Shown here piece after piece: positions 17,898 to 26,917 of a DNA stretch of 64,000 nucleotides (its first letter is position 1; every line of letters starts with the position of its first letter). This stretch comes from Pseudoalteromonas peptidolytica (GTDB taxonomy: Bacteria > Pseudomonadota > Gammaproteobacteria > Enterobacterales > Alteromonadaceae), in assembly GCF_012641745.1 (NCBI RefSeq), contig NZ_WEHZ01000012.1:1-64000 (forward strand). Direction: 5' to 3'. The position numbers and the translations under genes are program-made. The notes beneath the pieces were generated by a model, which worked only from the letters and a program-made list of their open reading frames with translations, ran no database searches and was not told where the DNA came from.

Positions 17898-20315
17898 TTA
17901 GCTCGTATAGTCCGATAGCACTCCGTAGAGGATAGACAACTCAACTGGTTTTGGAATATGGGCGTTAAAACCAATTTTAAAGTATCGCTTTACATCTTCA
18001 ACCATCACATTAGCAGTAAGGGCAATCACTGGTACCTTAATATCTAGTTTTCTGATCGCTTTAAGCGCATCAACACCATCCATTACTGGCATATGTATAT
18101 CCATCAGTATTAGATGGAAAGAGTTTTCGCGGCAGGCTTTAACAGCAAGGTCGCCATTTTCAACAACCGTAATAATTGCTCCCGTTTCTTTTAGCATGGT
18201 TTTCACTAATATCTGATTAATCGGGTTATCCTCAGCAATCAGGATCTCGAGGTTTTGTAAGTTTGGTGGCGTCAGCGCTTTTGTTTGTGTTATTTGTGAT
18301 TGAGAGTTGGACTGTTCAAGCGGAAGTGTTACATCAACGGTGGTCCCTTTTCCTGCCTTGCTGGTTAGATTAATCGTACCGTTCATAAGTTTGATCAAAT
18401 TAACGGTGATAGACATACCTAATCCTGTACCACCGTATTGCCTAGTAGTAGAGGTATCTGCTTGAGAAAACCGCTCAAATATTCGCTTTTGGGTTTGCTC
18501 ATCCATACCAATCCCTGAATCTTGGATACTTAGATGAATTGCCGCATTGTTATTGTGTATGACGTTAGTTGCTGTGATAGACACTTTACCTTTGTGTGTA
18601 AACTTTACCGCATTTGATGCTAGGTTTAGTATTACCTGTTTGACTCGAACCAAATCACCAAGCCAACCATCTTTAAAGTGTTTATCAATGTTGACAACAA
18701 AGTCTACCCCTTTATTACTAATTAAAGCATCAAGATCATACTTAACAGAATCGAGAATATTGCGAATTGAAATCGGCGCGCTTTCTAGCTCTATTTTGTT
18801 AGACTCTATTTTTGAATAATCCAGGATGTCATTGATGATGGTTAGCAAGCTTTTTGCTGAAAATATCGCGTTAGTGAGTATTTTCTTTAAGTCACTGTCA
18901 AGGTTTGCATTTTCTAGTAACTGCAAGCCACCTAAAATCGCATTCATAGGGGTTCTGATCTCATGACTCATATTCGCTAAGAAATCACTTTTTGCTTTAG
19001 AAGAATGTTCAGCAGCAAGCCGTGCTGTTTCAGATACTTCGATAGCTTTGATTTTCTCTGTCACATCATAATTCACACCAACCACTTTAGTGGGCATGTT
19101 ATCTTTATCGCGGATAATTTGGGCACTGGCTTTTATCGTTCTAATCTCTCCATTTGGATGGACGACTCTAAACTCGGGTTCATATTCACCAGTTCCAGCG
19201 ATGGCGTCTTGTAATTGTGCGCTGGCGAACTTTATATCATCTGGGTGAACAGCACTCTCCCACGCTTCATATACCTTTGAAAATTGTGCTTTTTGGATCC
19301 CATATAATTTAAACATCCAATCATCCCAAATCAGCTCATTGGTGAGTAAGTCCCACTCCCAAACCCCGATTTGGGCAGAGTTATTTGCAAGCTGCATTCT
19401 CAGTGCCAACGAGTCCGCTTGGTTTCTCGCTTTTTTGAGTTGTTTTTGCGCTTCAACTTGTGATGATATATTTTGGATAACTGACCAAATGAAGTTTTTG
19501 CCGTTACTATCTGCTACTTTAATGCCAGACAAGAGAACTGGAAATACTTGACCACTTTTGTGAATATATTCCTTTTGATACGGGCCGTAACGGCCAGTTT
19601 TTTGCAAATTATCGAGCTGTACCTGTTCTTGTGCCTTATATTTATCGGGAGTGAGTTTCCAGTAGTCAGTATTGTTTAATTCCTCCACTGAGTAGCCCGT
19701 CATTTCACTAAATTCGTCATTCACGTAGTGGAAAGTGCCATCGTCCATAGCATTTACCGCTATCCCTATAGGCGCGGAATTAACAAAGCGCTCGAATTTC
19801 ATTTTTTCTGTCTGGTAGGCAGTTTTATACTGTTTAGCATCGGTACTGGCTTTATCTAATTTCTCTTTCGTTGTAATAAGTTCAGAGATATCTCTCACAG
19901 TAGCGAGCACCAAGCGTTTATCTTGTATGTGCACGGCAGTAAGGGAAACAGAGCAGGGGAATACCGTGCCATCAGTTTTACTGTGGTTCCAATGAAAAAG
20001 CTGTGCGCCATCTTGATAACACTTTTGTATAAAATAGGTGGCTAATTGTTTGGATGATGTACCGCAAGGTTGATATGGAGGGGATATATCAGAAGGCTCA
20101 AGCTGTAAAAAGGTGTCCTTACTATCAATGCCATGTAAGTCTACAGCGGCTTGATTACATTCCACAAACTTCCCTGAATCTAAATCAACAATAGACTGCG
20201 CGTCGCCTGAGGCGAGAAATAGCGATTTATATTTATCTCGTTCAAATGTGGTCGCCGCCAAGTGCGCTGTTAGCGTTTGTATTTCTTGTTCCAATTCCTG
20301 AGGGCTACGATTCAT
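17898..20315 (-). CDS. Soluble hybrid sensor histidine kinase, three PAS domains plus receiver
   Basis: 805 residues with no membrane helix, so a cytoplasmic sensor. An N-terminal coiled segment (1-30) is followed by PAS 1 (about 30-145), PAS 2 (165-285) and PAS 3 (300-420). HisKA carries FLANMSHEIRTPMNAI with His451. HATPase_c has the N box (LNLASNAVKFTHKG), G1 (DSGIGMD) and G2 (GGTGLGMSI). The receiver (about 690-800) has EDN at its start, phospho-acceptor Asp739 in LILMDIHMPVMDG and the conserved Lys in IPKPVE. All catalytic residues are present. PAS 2-3 show no heme or flavin signature that I can name. No response regulator or output gene lies beside it, so the target is unknown. Confidence 0.93.
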   Translation of the reverse strand: MNRSPQELEQEIQTLTAHLAATTFERDKYKSLFLASGDAQSIVDLDSGKFVECNQAAVDLHGIDSKDTFLQLEPSDISPPYQPCGTSSKQLATYFIQKCYQDGAQLFHWNHSKTDGTVFPCSVSLTAVHIQDKRLVLATVRDISELITTKEKLDKASTDAKQYKTAYQTEKMKFERFVNSAPIGIAVNAMDDGTFHYVNDEFSEMTGYSVEELNNTDYWKLTPDKYKAQEQVQLDNLQKTGRYGPYQKEYIHKSGQVFPVLLSGIKVADSNGKNFIWSVIQNISSQVEAQKQLKKARNQADSLALRMQLANNSAQIGVWEWDLLTNELIWDDWMFKLYGIQKAQFSKVYEAWESAVHPDDIKFASAQLQDAIAGTGEYEPEFRVVHPNGEIRTIKASAQIIRDKDNMPTKVVGVNYDVTEKIKAIEVSETARLAAEHSSKAKSDFLANMSHEIRTPMNAILGGLQLLENANLDSDLKKILTNAIFSAKSLLTIINDILDYSKIESNKIELESAPISIRNILDSVKYDLDALISNKGVDFVVNIDKHFKDGWLGDLVRVKQVILNLASNAVKFTHKGKVSITATNVIHNNNAAIHLSIQDSGIGMDEQTQKRIFERFSQADTSTTRQYGGTGLGMSITVNLIKLMNGTINLTSKAGKGTTVDVTLPLEQSNSQSQITQTKALTPPNLQNLEILIAEDNPINQILVKTMLKETGAIITVVENGDLAVKACRENSFHLILMDIHMPVMDGVDALKAIRKLDIKVPVIALTANVMVEDVKRYFKIGFNAHIPKPVELSILYGVLSDYTS

Positions 20316-20550
20316 TCTTTATGTCCTAGCTTGCATCAATGAAAAAGCACTCAGATTGACGCCGCGTTACTTGGGGGTAAGTTCTTCTATTAATGTAGCA
20401 AATAAATACCAAACCTCACGAATAAATTACACTGAATAGGCGCTTCACATTAATAACTGTGAGAGAGGAAGAGAGTGTCAGTTTAGTAATGTGTAATTTG
20501 GTAAGCCTAGATTGGCAAACTACTCAGACAAGGAGCGCTCACTTCGTCAC

Positions 20551-21125
20551 TTATTTGTCCAAGTGTTTGCTATTATCAATCTCAATCCTAAATGATTGGT
20601 CTTGAACATTTGAGTATATCGCATTGTCTTTCCAGTTTTTATTCTCTTTTAAGTTTGATATTACCTTTATTGCATACTCAACAGATGAGCCGTTATCTGG
20701 GGTGTAAAAATCGATAGTACATGTTTCTTTTGAGCATTTTATGTCGTCAATTCTTATCTTGGCTAACCGCTCATTTTGACGCAAAAAATGGAATAGTTCA
20801 TCTTGATGTTCAATCTCTGTTTTTTCGTAGTCACTTGCGTTACCGGAGTTTGTTTCGTCAGTAGCGTTGACTAAGCTTTTGCGCTCTCATGCGTAAAGCC
20901 TTCATTTGAATATGGAACACCTTCTATTGAGACCGTTTTTACTGCTGCTTTCGCGTCTCTTTTTTCCTGTTTATAAGCATTTGAACCCGCCTCAGGCTCA
21001 GTTGCGTTAAGGATCTGCTTGTCATCCTCGACTATCAGGTCAGAACCATTCACTGAGGGCTGGAAATATAGGTAAAGTACTGTTGTGATTAATAAAAAAA
21101 TGATTAAATCTTTTATTCTATTCAT
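20551..21125 (-). pseudogene. Frameshifted gene for a small single-helix membrane protein
   Basis: Two adjacent open frames read like one protein. The first (21125 down to the TAG at 20871) starts MNRIKDLIIFLLITTVLYLY, an N-terminal membrane anchor, and runs to GFTHESAKA. The second frame overlaps there and continues LVNATDETNSGNASDYEK into LFHFLRQNERLAKIRIDDI and ends SFRIEIDNSKHLDK at 20551; it has no ATG, only a TTG at 20784 without a ribosome site. The shift falls at the AAAA run (TTTT 20877-20880 on the plus strand): one extra A would fuse them into about 191 residues. It is a real recent mutation, programmed slippage, or a sequencing error. The family is not recognised; the C-terminal domain has a Cys pair (CSKETC). 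Confidence 0.55.
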
Positions 21126-21192
21126 GTCTATCCTTGATAAGTTTGGTTATTTTTGCTCTAAATAAGGCAACCTCAAGACCGTGAGTGTCAAA

Positions 21193-21234
21193 CTTGCTCC
21201 TTCAGCTTGAGCAAGTATTTACGCTAATTGGTAT
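21193..21234 (+). repeat. Remnant of one end of the ATACCAATT element
   Basis: TTGCTCCTTCAGCTTGAGCA then AGTATTTACGCTAATTGGTAT matches the right terminus of the full element (CTCCTTAAAATTGAGCAAGT then ATTAAGTCAAATTGGTAT at 31650-31689). Only this end is present. Confidence 0.5.
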
Positions 21235-21366
21235 CATTACAAAGCACAGGCCTGTCGGTGTTTAGATTTTCTTTGCGCTAGAATTAAGTCCTTGTAACAT
21301 AATTTAATTTTTCTATTTTTCATTTAGCTTTCAAAAACAAAATTAAAGCGCATACAAAATATAAAA

Positions 21367-22602
21367 TTAGTCACTCTGTAATGCTTCGATAGGATCCAGC
21401 TTTGAGGCTTTAATGGCGGGATATACACCGAATATTAAGCCAACTAATGCACAAATACTAAAAGAGAGCACAATTGCACTGAGAGACCAAGACACAGCCC
21501 AATTTGAATAAAATGCAATGATCTCTGAAAGCACAATGCCAAACACCACCCCGAGCAGCCCACCTAAGATTGAGATAGTAAAGCTCTCTGTAATAAACTG
21601 AACCTGAATATTTTTCTGAGTGGCACCTATTGCACGTAATAATCCGATTTCTTTAGTTCGTTCAAGTACAGTCGCGAGCATGATATTCATAATACCAATG
21701 CCACCGACAAGGAGGGATATACCGGCTACGCAAGACATCACCATATTAAAAATGGCCTGCGTTTGTTTTTGCTGAGCAAGCAAGGCAGCTGGTATGGTTA
21801 ACTTATAGTCGTCAATGTCGCTATGGCGATTCATGAGAATGTTAGCAATAGCTTGAGATGCTAAAATTGGACTGTGAGATTTGTCGATGGCCAGTTTCAA
21901 CTCAGTGATCTCTGGCTCCAGTAGCCCCTTATTAAAACGGTAAATAGCGGTTGTCAGAGGTACAAAAATACGACTTTGCTCACCACCTAATGCCACGCCC
22001 TGAAACTCCTTTTTATTTAGGTGTGGTGCTTGCAAAATACCAACAACTTCAAACCATAAATGATTTACTTTTACTTGTTGACCAACTGCGTCTCCTAAGG
22101 GAAAAAGCGTTTTTGCGGTATTTTCACCAAGTAACGCAACTTGCCTATATTCTTTACTATCTTCCGCATTAAGTAGGCGACCATCCGCAAGCTCATAATG
22201 GGCAAGACTAAAATAGTTGGCAGTGACACCGGCAGCTTCACCTTCAAAGCTGCCGAACTCGCTATAAATCTGATAGGTATCTACTAGTCGTTCAGCAGAA
22301 AAATCATTAACAAAGGGCAAAGCATCGACTATCACTTGGCCGTCTAATAGGTTAAGACCTTGCGAGTGTTTTCGTTGTTCTTTTAGGTCATTCTCTTCAA
22401 TGTCTTTGGCGCTGACAATAACATTATTAATCCCCATGGAATCAATCATTTTAAGCGCTTCTCGTTCAGCACCTTCACCTATGTTTAACATAGCAATCAC
22501 GGCGCCCACACCAAAAATCATACCGAGCAAGGTCAATAGGGTTCTGAGCTTATGCTGCTTTAATTGCACCATGGCGTCGGTAAATAACTCTACATATTTC
22601 AT
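21367..22602 (-). CDS. MacB-type ABC transporter permease (FtsX fold)
   Basis: 411 residues. One helix near the N-terminus (about 18-42, LRTLLTLLGMIFGVGAVIAM), a periplasmic MacB_PCD domain (about 45-250), then three helices in the FtsX domain (about 285-405) with the conserved GGIGIMNIMLATVLERTKEI and GLLRAIGAT. This matches permeases fused in MacB or separate in LolC/YknZ-type exporters; here the ATPase is encoded separately at 25865. It is the last gene of a five-gene operon and its ATG overlaps the stop of the preceding membrane-fusion gene by one base. Such systems push peptides, macrolides or lipoproteins from the periplasm through TolC. No TolC gene is in the window. Confidence 0.92.
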   Translation of the reverse strand: MKYVELFTDAMVQLKQHKLRTLLTLLGMIFGVGAVIAMLNIGEGAEREALKMIDSMGINNVIVSAKDIEENDLKEQRKHSQGLNLLDGQVIVDALPFVNDFSAERLVDTYQIYSEFGSFEGEAAGVTANYFSLAHYELADGRLLNAEDSKEYRQVALLGENTAKTLFPLGDAVGQQVKVNHLWFEVVGILQAPHLNKKEFQGVALGGEQSRIFVPLTTAIYRFNKGLLEPEITELKLAIDKSHSPILASQAIANILMNRHSDIDDYKLTIPAALLAQQKQTQAIFNMVMSCVAGISLLVGGIGIMNIMLATVLERTKEIGLLRAIGATQKNIQVQFITESFTISILGGLLGVVFGIVLSEIIAFYSNWAVSWSLSAIVLSFSICALVGLIFGVYPAIKASKLDPIEALQSD

Positions 22603-23792
22603 TACAATTCCTTATTCGCGACCAGTGCAATTTGTTGGTTAGGGGACAAACCTTCCAGTACTTCGGTGTGGCTTAGGTTGCTTTGCCCTAACTCCACTTT
22701 TACACGTTGAAACTGGCTACCGTCTTTCACTAGCACAAAAAACGCATTGTTGTCATTGATAATGCTATGTTTCGGCACAAGTAGTGCTTGTTTACGTTCT
22801 TGAACAAGCAATGTAGCGAGTACTTTATTGCCAGGTGTAAAGTGGCTTGGAGTTTCGTTGAGGCTAGCTATAACCTCATAGTATTTTTGTGGATCTCCAC
22901 GGCGAATAGATTGTGGATAGGGCGATACTTTTGTGACTTTACCATCAAAGCGTTCATCACTATTGGAGAGTAAAGTAAACTTAACTGTTTGCCCAACCTC
23001 AAGGCCAAGCGCTTCTTTTTCATGAACAAAAAGCTTAGCTTGCAGAGACGAAATGTCTGGTAACCCGCCAATTTTTTGCCCTGCCCATAATGCTTGGCCT
23101 GCCTTTGGCTTCTCTCCACGCCAATCTGCGTTTAGGGTAAGTAAGCCGTCATGTGGCGCGATAACTTCGAGACTTTCCAAATTTGCGTTGTACATCGCAA
23201 TTTTGCTTTCATGCTGTTTTGATTGCAGTTTCAGTAGCTCCATTTCTCCCAGTGCAGAGGAGGAAAATTGGTCTGTCTGCCACTCAAAATATGCTTCTTT
23301 TGCGTTGAGATACTCAACATTTTGTAGTTGATCTAAAATATCGAGCTTTGAGCGGATCCGTTCGTCATCTATTGAAAAGGTTTCGGCAAAGCGCTTCTCT
23401 TCACTGACAATGCTTTTGTCGCTATCTAAATGGGACTTTCTTGTCGTTAAGTCACTATCTGTCACGGTCATGTCTTGCGCTACTTTGCCTTTGTCGAATT
23501 CGCTAAAACGTTTTCGTCTTGCTAACTGGCTGCCATCGAAGCGTGCAATCACATCGCCTTTTTTCACCTGAGAATACTCCGGTACTATCCAAGCAAGTGT
23601 TTGCGCTCCTCTGGCTGAAGTTGGGGCAGATATCACGGTTTCGCTTGCTGCTTCTAGTTCGCCTTCGGCATCCACTGTTATCGAAAATGGTTTTGACTCA
23701 ACAGTGTAGAGCAGTTGTGTTGGTTTATCCGATGCTTCTTGACAGCCAAGCAACCAAACAGGGACAAGCAATGCGAGTAATTTTTTGCTCAT
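22602..23792 (-). CDS. Membrane-fusion (HlyD/MacA-like) lipoprotein, third of three
   Basis: 396 residues. The signal peptide ends LLGC (Cys16) with QEA, so a lipid-anchored periplasmic adaptor. The biotinyl-lipoyl-like half appears as VDAEGELEAASETVISAPTS and VKKGDVIARFDG. A helical hairpin of about 120 residues follows, then the second lipoyl half (IAPHDGLLTLNADWRGEKPK), a beta barrel (FVHEKEALGLEVGQTVKFTL) and a membrane-proximal domain ending in VLEGLSPNQQIALV. It overlaps the previous gene by four bases and the permease by one, so translation is coupled. The paralogues at 23789 and 24933 have the same plan, which is unusual because one adaptor per exporter is normal. Confidence 0.9.
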   Translation of the reverse strand: MSKKLLALLVPVWLLGCQEASDKPTQLLYTVESKPFSITVDAEGELEAASETVISAPTSARGAQTLAWIVPEYSQVKKGDVIARFDGSQLARRKRFSEFDKGKVAQDMTVTDSDLTTRKSHLDSDKSIVSEEKRFAETFSIDDERIRSKLDILDQLQNVEYLNAKEAYFEWQTDQFSSSALGEMELLKLQSKQHESKIAMYNANLESLEVIAPHDGLLTLNADWRGEKPKAGQALWAGQKIGGLPDISSLQAKLFVHEKEALGLEVGQTVKFTLLSNSDERFDGKVTKVSPYPQSIRRGDPQKYYEVIASLNETPSHFTPGNKVLATLLVQERKQALLVPKHSIINDNNAFFVLVKDGSQFQRVKVELGQSNLSHTEVLEGLSPNQQIALVANKEL

Positions 23793-24943
23793 AGCCTTAC
23801 CTCCGTGCCTTGGCTAATGCCAGAAGAAACCACGGCAAGCGTCGGTGTTGTATGAGAAATTGTCACCTCTTTTTCACCGTAATTTGTGTTTAGCAGCACT
23901 TTGCCAGCACTTTGTTTTAAAGCGTTAAGCGGAACGGTTAAGGCGTTATCGAGTTGGGCCGTCACTATCTCTACACGAGCGCTTAATCCGGGCCTTAGCT
24001 TATCAGTATCGATTTTATCCAGTTCAATAATCGCATCAACAATGCGGCTTTTATCTTGATATGACTTCTCCCTGAAGGCCTTTCCTATTTCAACGAGTTT
24101 TCCACTTATGACATAACCGTCGGCACTGTCAATGGTCACTTTTACTGTTTGCCCTAATTTAATCCGCCCAAAATCGGCTTCCTTTATTTGCGCTTTTACT
24201 TGCATTTGTTCAATAACTGACAACTCGACCACAGGCTGGCCAAACTGCATGGACTCACCTACACTGGGTTTTTCACCTGCTCTATTTGCTCTATAAGCAA
24301 CTAAGCCATTCATTGGTGCTTTAACTTTTAAACGCTCAATATCACGTTTTAGTGCTTTTACTTCAGCATCTGTTCGTGCAACTTTACTTTTTGCCAATTG
24401 GATACTCAGTTCTTTGTTGTCTAGATGAAAAGCAAGTTTGCTGCGGGCAAGCTCTAACTCATTAGTTGCAATGGTGAAGTCGATTTGCGCTTTTTTACGA
24501 TCGTTGTCTGAGCGTGAGTTATCTATGATCTCTGCCCGTCGTTTTGCCTTATCGAAGTTCATCTGCGCCTCAGCTAGTGCAAGTTTGTATTCTTCTTCTT
24601 GCTCCTCGACTTGAGCTTGTTTATTTTCCAGTTCTTTTTGTGCTTGGCTAAGCTTCGAATTGTACTCCATCAGGCGATCTCTCACGCTCTGATCGTCAAA
24701 CGAAACAACAACTTGGCCTTTTTGAACTGGGGTATTTTCAGGCATTAACTGTTTTATCTTGTATTGCCACATACGCTTGATTGAAGGAGGTGCTATCAAC
24801 GCTCGGCTTTTTGATTCTAATTCACCATTCGCTTCTACTGTGATAGTGATTGTCTGTGACTTAACGATATGTGTATCGCTGGGAGCCTGGGTACAGCCAA
24901 GTAAATAGAGTGGAATGATAAATGCCAGTACCTTACTTTTCAT
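23789..24943 (-). CDS. Membrane-fusion (HlyD/MacA-like) lipoprotein, second of three
   Basis: 384 residues; lipobox LLGC (Cys17) then TQA. Lipoyl halves VEANGELESKSRALIAPPSI and APMNGLVAYRANRAGEKPSV flank a long charged helical hairpin (about 75-205) that is the longest coiled coil of the three adaptors and most like MacA. A beta barrel with KEADFGRIKLGQTVKVTI and a membrane-proximal domain with LRPGLSARVEIVTAQ follow. It overlaps the upstream adaptor by 11 bases and the downstream one by 4. It is presumably the adaptor meeting TolC (inference from hairpin length). Confidence 0.9.
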   Translation of the reverse strand: MKSKVLAFIIPLYLLGCTQAPSDTHIVKSQTITITVEANGELESKSRALIAPPSIKRMWQYKIKQLMPENTPVQKGQVVVSFDDQSVRDRLMEYNSKLSQAQKELENKQAQVEEQEEEYKLALAEAQMNFDKAKRRAEIIDNSRSDNDRKKAQIDFTIATNELELARSKLAFHLDNKELSIQLAKSKVARTDAEVKALKRDIERLKVKAPMNGLVAYRANRAGEKPSVGESMQFGQPVVELSVIEQMQVKAQIKEADFGRIKLGQTVKVTIDSADGYVISGKLVEIGKAFREKSYQDKSRIVDAIIELDKIDTDKLRPGLSARVEIVTAQLDNALTVPLNALKQSAGKVLLNTNYGEKEVTISHTTPTLAVVSSGISQGTEVRL

Positions 24944-25883
24944 TTTTCCCTCCTGGCAAAGTGATGCTTCCGCTCATGCCTGGTAGTAGTGGCAAATCGG
25001 TGTTGAATGTGAATTTAGCTCGGTAATACATACCTTGGCCCCAGTCTTGGCGTTTTTCAGGTTGTGTTGATAATTCTGTAAGTGTACTTGGCGTTGATGA
25101 GGGGCGAAATGCATCAAACTTTAAATCAGCAGTTTGACCTTCTTTGATACCAGCAGCATCCACTTCATGTATCCAAGCTTCTAAATACAGGCCCGCTATA
25201 GAAGGGATCTCTGCTACTTTCCACCCTGGTTGTACGGTTGCACCTGCAAATAATTTGTTGCCATTCCATGGGTGATCCGCATACAGAATGGGGCCGCTGT
25301 TACTGGCCATTAGACTCATTTTTTCTAGCTGCTCTTGGTTGTGCGTGAGACTTGCTTCTAATCGCTTTATCTCCAGCCGCTGTTTCTGAGTATTTGCCTT
25401 TGCTTCAGTTTCGGCCTTGCTTAAACTGATTTCGGCTTTATGGTTTTCAATGATCGCTTTTTCTAACTTCAGCTGGTATTGCTCGTAGTCGTAGGTGCTG
25501 ATATTGGCTTTTGGCACGCTTGCATCAATTTTGGCTCTTTCAACGAGCAAAATGGTTTTTTTCAACTGAAACTGGGCTTCGAGTATCTTTTGGGCGCCGT
25601 CTTGTTCAATTCGCTTGTATTCATCTTTTGCGGCGTCAAGCGCGACTTTGTCTTGGTCGATTGAGGTAGCAATGGAGCCTGAATCGTAGACAACCACAAC
25701 ATCCCCTTTGTTGGCTACTTCTCCCTCGGGTAGCATCCATTGAACTTGCGTTTTCCAAGAGTCGCTCATTGGTGCGTGAAAGACTTGAGTTTCACCAGCT
25801 TTAATAACACCTGAGATAATAATTTGCTTGGCAAAAGCCTGCGAAGAGGTGAGCAGGGCTAAGCTTATAATATAACTGCGCAT
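24933..25883 (-). CDS. Periplasmic membrane-fusion (HlyD-like) protein, first of three
   Basis: 316 residues. It has a cleavable signal peptide (SLALLTSSQAFA-KQII) and no lipobox, unlike its two downstream paralogues. Lipoyl half IISGVIKAGETQVFHAPMSD, WMLPEGEVANKGDVVVVYDSG, a helical hairpin (about 75-175), second lipoyl half with LYADHPWNGNKLFAGATVQP, and a beta-barrel part (YLEAWIHEVDAAGIKEGQTA). It ends soon after LLPGMSGSITLPGG, so it lacks the C-terminal membrane-proximal domain of full adaptors and is short for the family. It overlaps the ATPase gene by 19 bases. Confidence 0.88.
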   Translation of the reverse strand: MRSYIISLALLTSSQAFAKQIIISGVIKAGETQVFHAPMSDSWKTQVQWMLPEGEVANKGDVVVVYDSGSIATSIDQDKVALDAAKDEYKRIEQDGAQKILEAQFQLKKTILLVERAKIDASVPKANISTYDYEQYQLKLEKAIIENHKAEISLSKAETEAKANTQKQRLEIKRLEASLTHNQEQLEKMSLMASNSGPILYADHPWNGNKLFAGATVQPGWKVAEIPSIAGLYLEAWIHEVDAAGIKEGQTADLKFDAFRPSSTPSTLTELSTQPEKRQDWGQGMYYRAKFTFNTDLPLLPGMSGSITLPGGKNEK

Positions 25884-26551
25884 TGGCTATCCTCCACTTT
25901 CTCACCATCTTTCATTCTGATGATTCGTTCAGCATATTCGGCAATATCGTCTTCATGCGTTACCATCACAATGGTATGGCCTTGCTGGTGCAGCTGGCAA
26001 AGTAATTCCATGATTTCATGTGAAGTTTTACTATCTAGGTTACCAGTTGGCTCATCGGCAAAAATAACTTTAGGTTCATTGATAAGCGCACGAGCAATTG
26101 CAACACGCTGGCGTTGTCCTCCAGACATTTCGAAAGGTTTGTGATGTGCTCTGCTGTCAAGGCCCACTTTTTTTAACATAGCAAGCCCTCGACTTTTGGC
26201 CTCTGATGGAGAGGTATTGGTGTACCTCAGTGGTAAGATGACATTGTCCAGTGCAGTTAGTCGAGTGAGCAGATGAAATGTTTGAAAAATAAAGCCGATT
26301 TTCTGATTTCTAATTTGTGACAGCGCTTCATCTTCTACAGCTTGAATTTCTTGATCTGCCAGATAGTAAGCACCGGAAGTTGGAGAGTCTAAGCAGCCAA
26401 GTATATTCATCAGTGTGGACTTTCCAGAGCCAGAAGAGCCCATCACTGCGACAAATTCGCCTTCCATCACTTCAAGAGAAACGGATTTTAGTGCATGCAC
26501 TTGCGTTTCTCCGCTTCCGTACACGCGACTTAAGTTTTCGACCCGAATCAT
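25865..26551 (-). CDS. ABC transporter ATP-binding protein, MacB/LolD type
   Basis: 228 residues with all nucleotide-binding motifs: Walker A GSSGSGKST, Q loop FQTFHLL, signature MSGGQRQR, Walker B VIFADEP with TGNLD, and the switch His in MVTHEDD. It has the length and GQRQRVAIARALINEPKVIF layout of the LolD/MacB/YknY class that energises FtsX-fold permeases. It opens the operon ATPase, three adaptors, permease. The start is well supported (MIRVENLSRVYGSGETQVHA). The leader of about 370 bases in front contains a degenerate dispersed element and a perfect palindrome. Confidence 0.95.
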   Translation of the reverse strand: MIRVENLSRVYGSGETQVHALKSVSLEVMEGEFVAVMGSSGSGKSTLMNILGCLDSPTSGAYYLADQEIQAVEDEALSQIRNQKIGFIFQTFHLLTRLTALDNVILPLRYTNTSPSEAKSRGLAMLKKVGLDSRAHHKPFEMSGGQRQRVAIARALINEPKVIFADEPTGNLDSKTSHEIMELLCQLHQQGHTIVMVTHEDDIAEYAERIIRMKDGEKVEDSQCAVIL

Positions 26552-26917
26552 TTTTATTTTAATCCTTTGTTTTTTATTGGTTTTATAGTTGGTTTAGTGG
26601 TGCTGAACCTAGTCCCTAAATTCAGTGTAACAAGCCATTAACTCAGAGTAAATCTAGCAAACACAAAGCGAAGGGAGATAAGAACGGCTGACAGTTATAA
26701 TATCAATTTGCTAAAGCAAGCTTTCTACTGTTAGGTTGTTAGCCAAGAAAGCCTAGGCGACAACATGACTTGTGCGCCTTGCTACTGCTTTGAAGGCAGA
26801 CAAAAATTTAGCTACTGATCTGTTCAAAGCAGGTCTTAATTAACCTGAACTCGAGTTCAGGTTAATTAGCGTCATAGTAACTTTATAAAATTGCGTCGGC
26901 TTTCTGACAACTTGGTT
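26552..26917. other. Leader region of the ABC operon with a diverged repeat
   Basis: No gene. From about 26697 to 26870 the order of blocks (ATATCAATTTGCTAAAGCAA, AAGAAAGCCTAGGCGACAAC, CTTGCTACTGC, GGCAGACAAAAATTTAGCTA, TTCAAAGCA) parallels the ATACCAATT element at low identity. This suggests a very old copy or a related family. Confidence 0.35.
26837..26868. promoter_or_regulatory. Perfect 32-bp palindrome between nfeD and the ABC operon
   Basis: TAATTAACCTGAACTC is followed at once by its exact reverse complement GAGTTCAGGTTAATTA with no loop. The inner CCTGAACT/AGTTCAGG has the design of a dimeric-repressor or MerR-type operator. It could also be a terminator arm for nfeD, but it has no loop and no clear T run. 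It sits 286 bases before the ATPase start. Confidence 0.4.
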
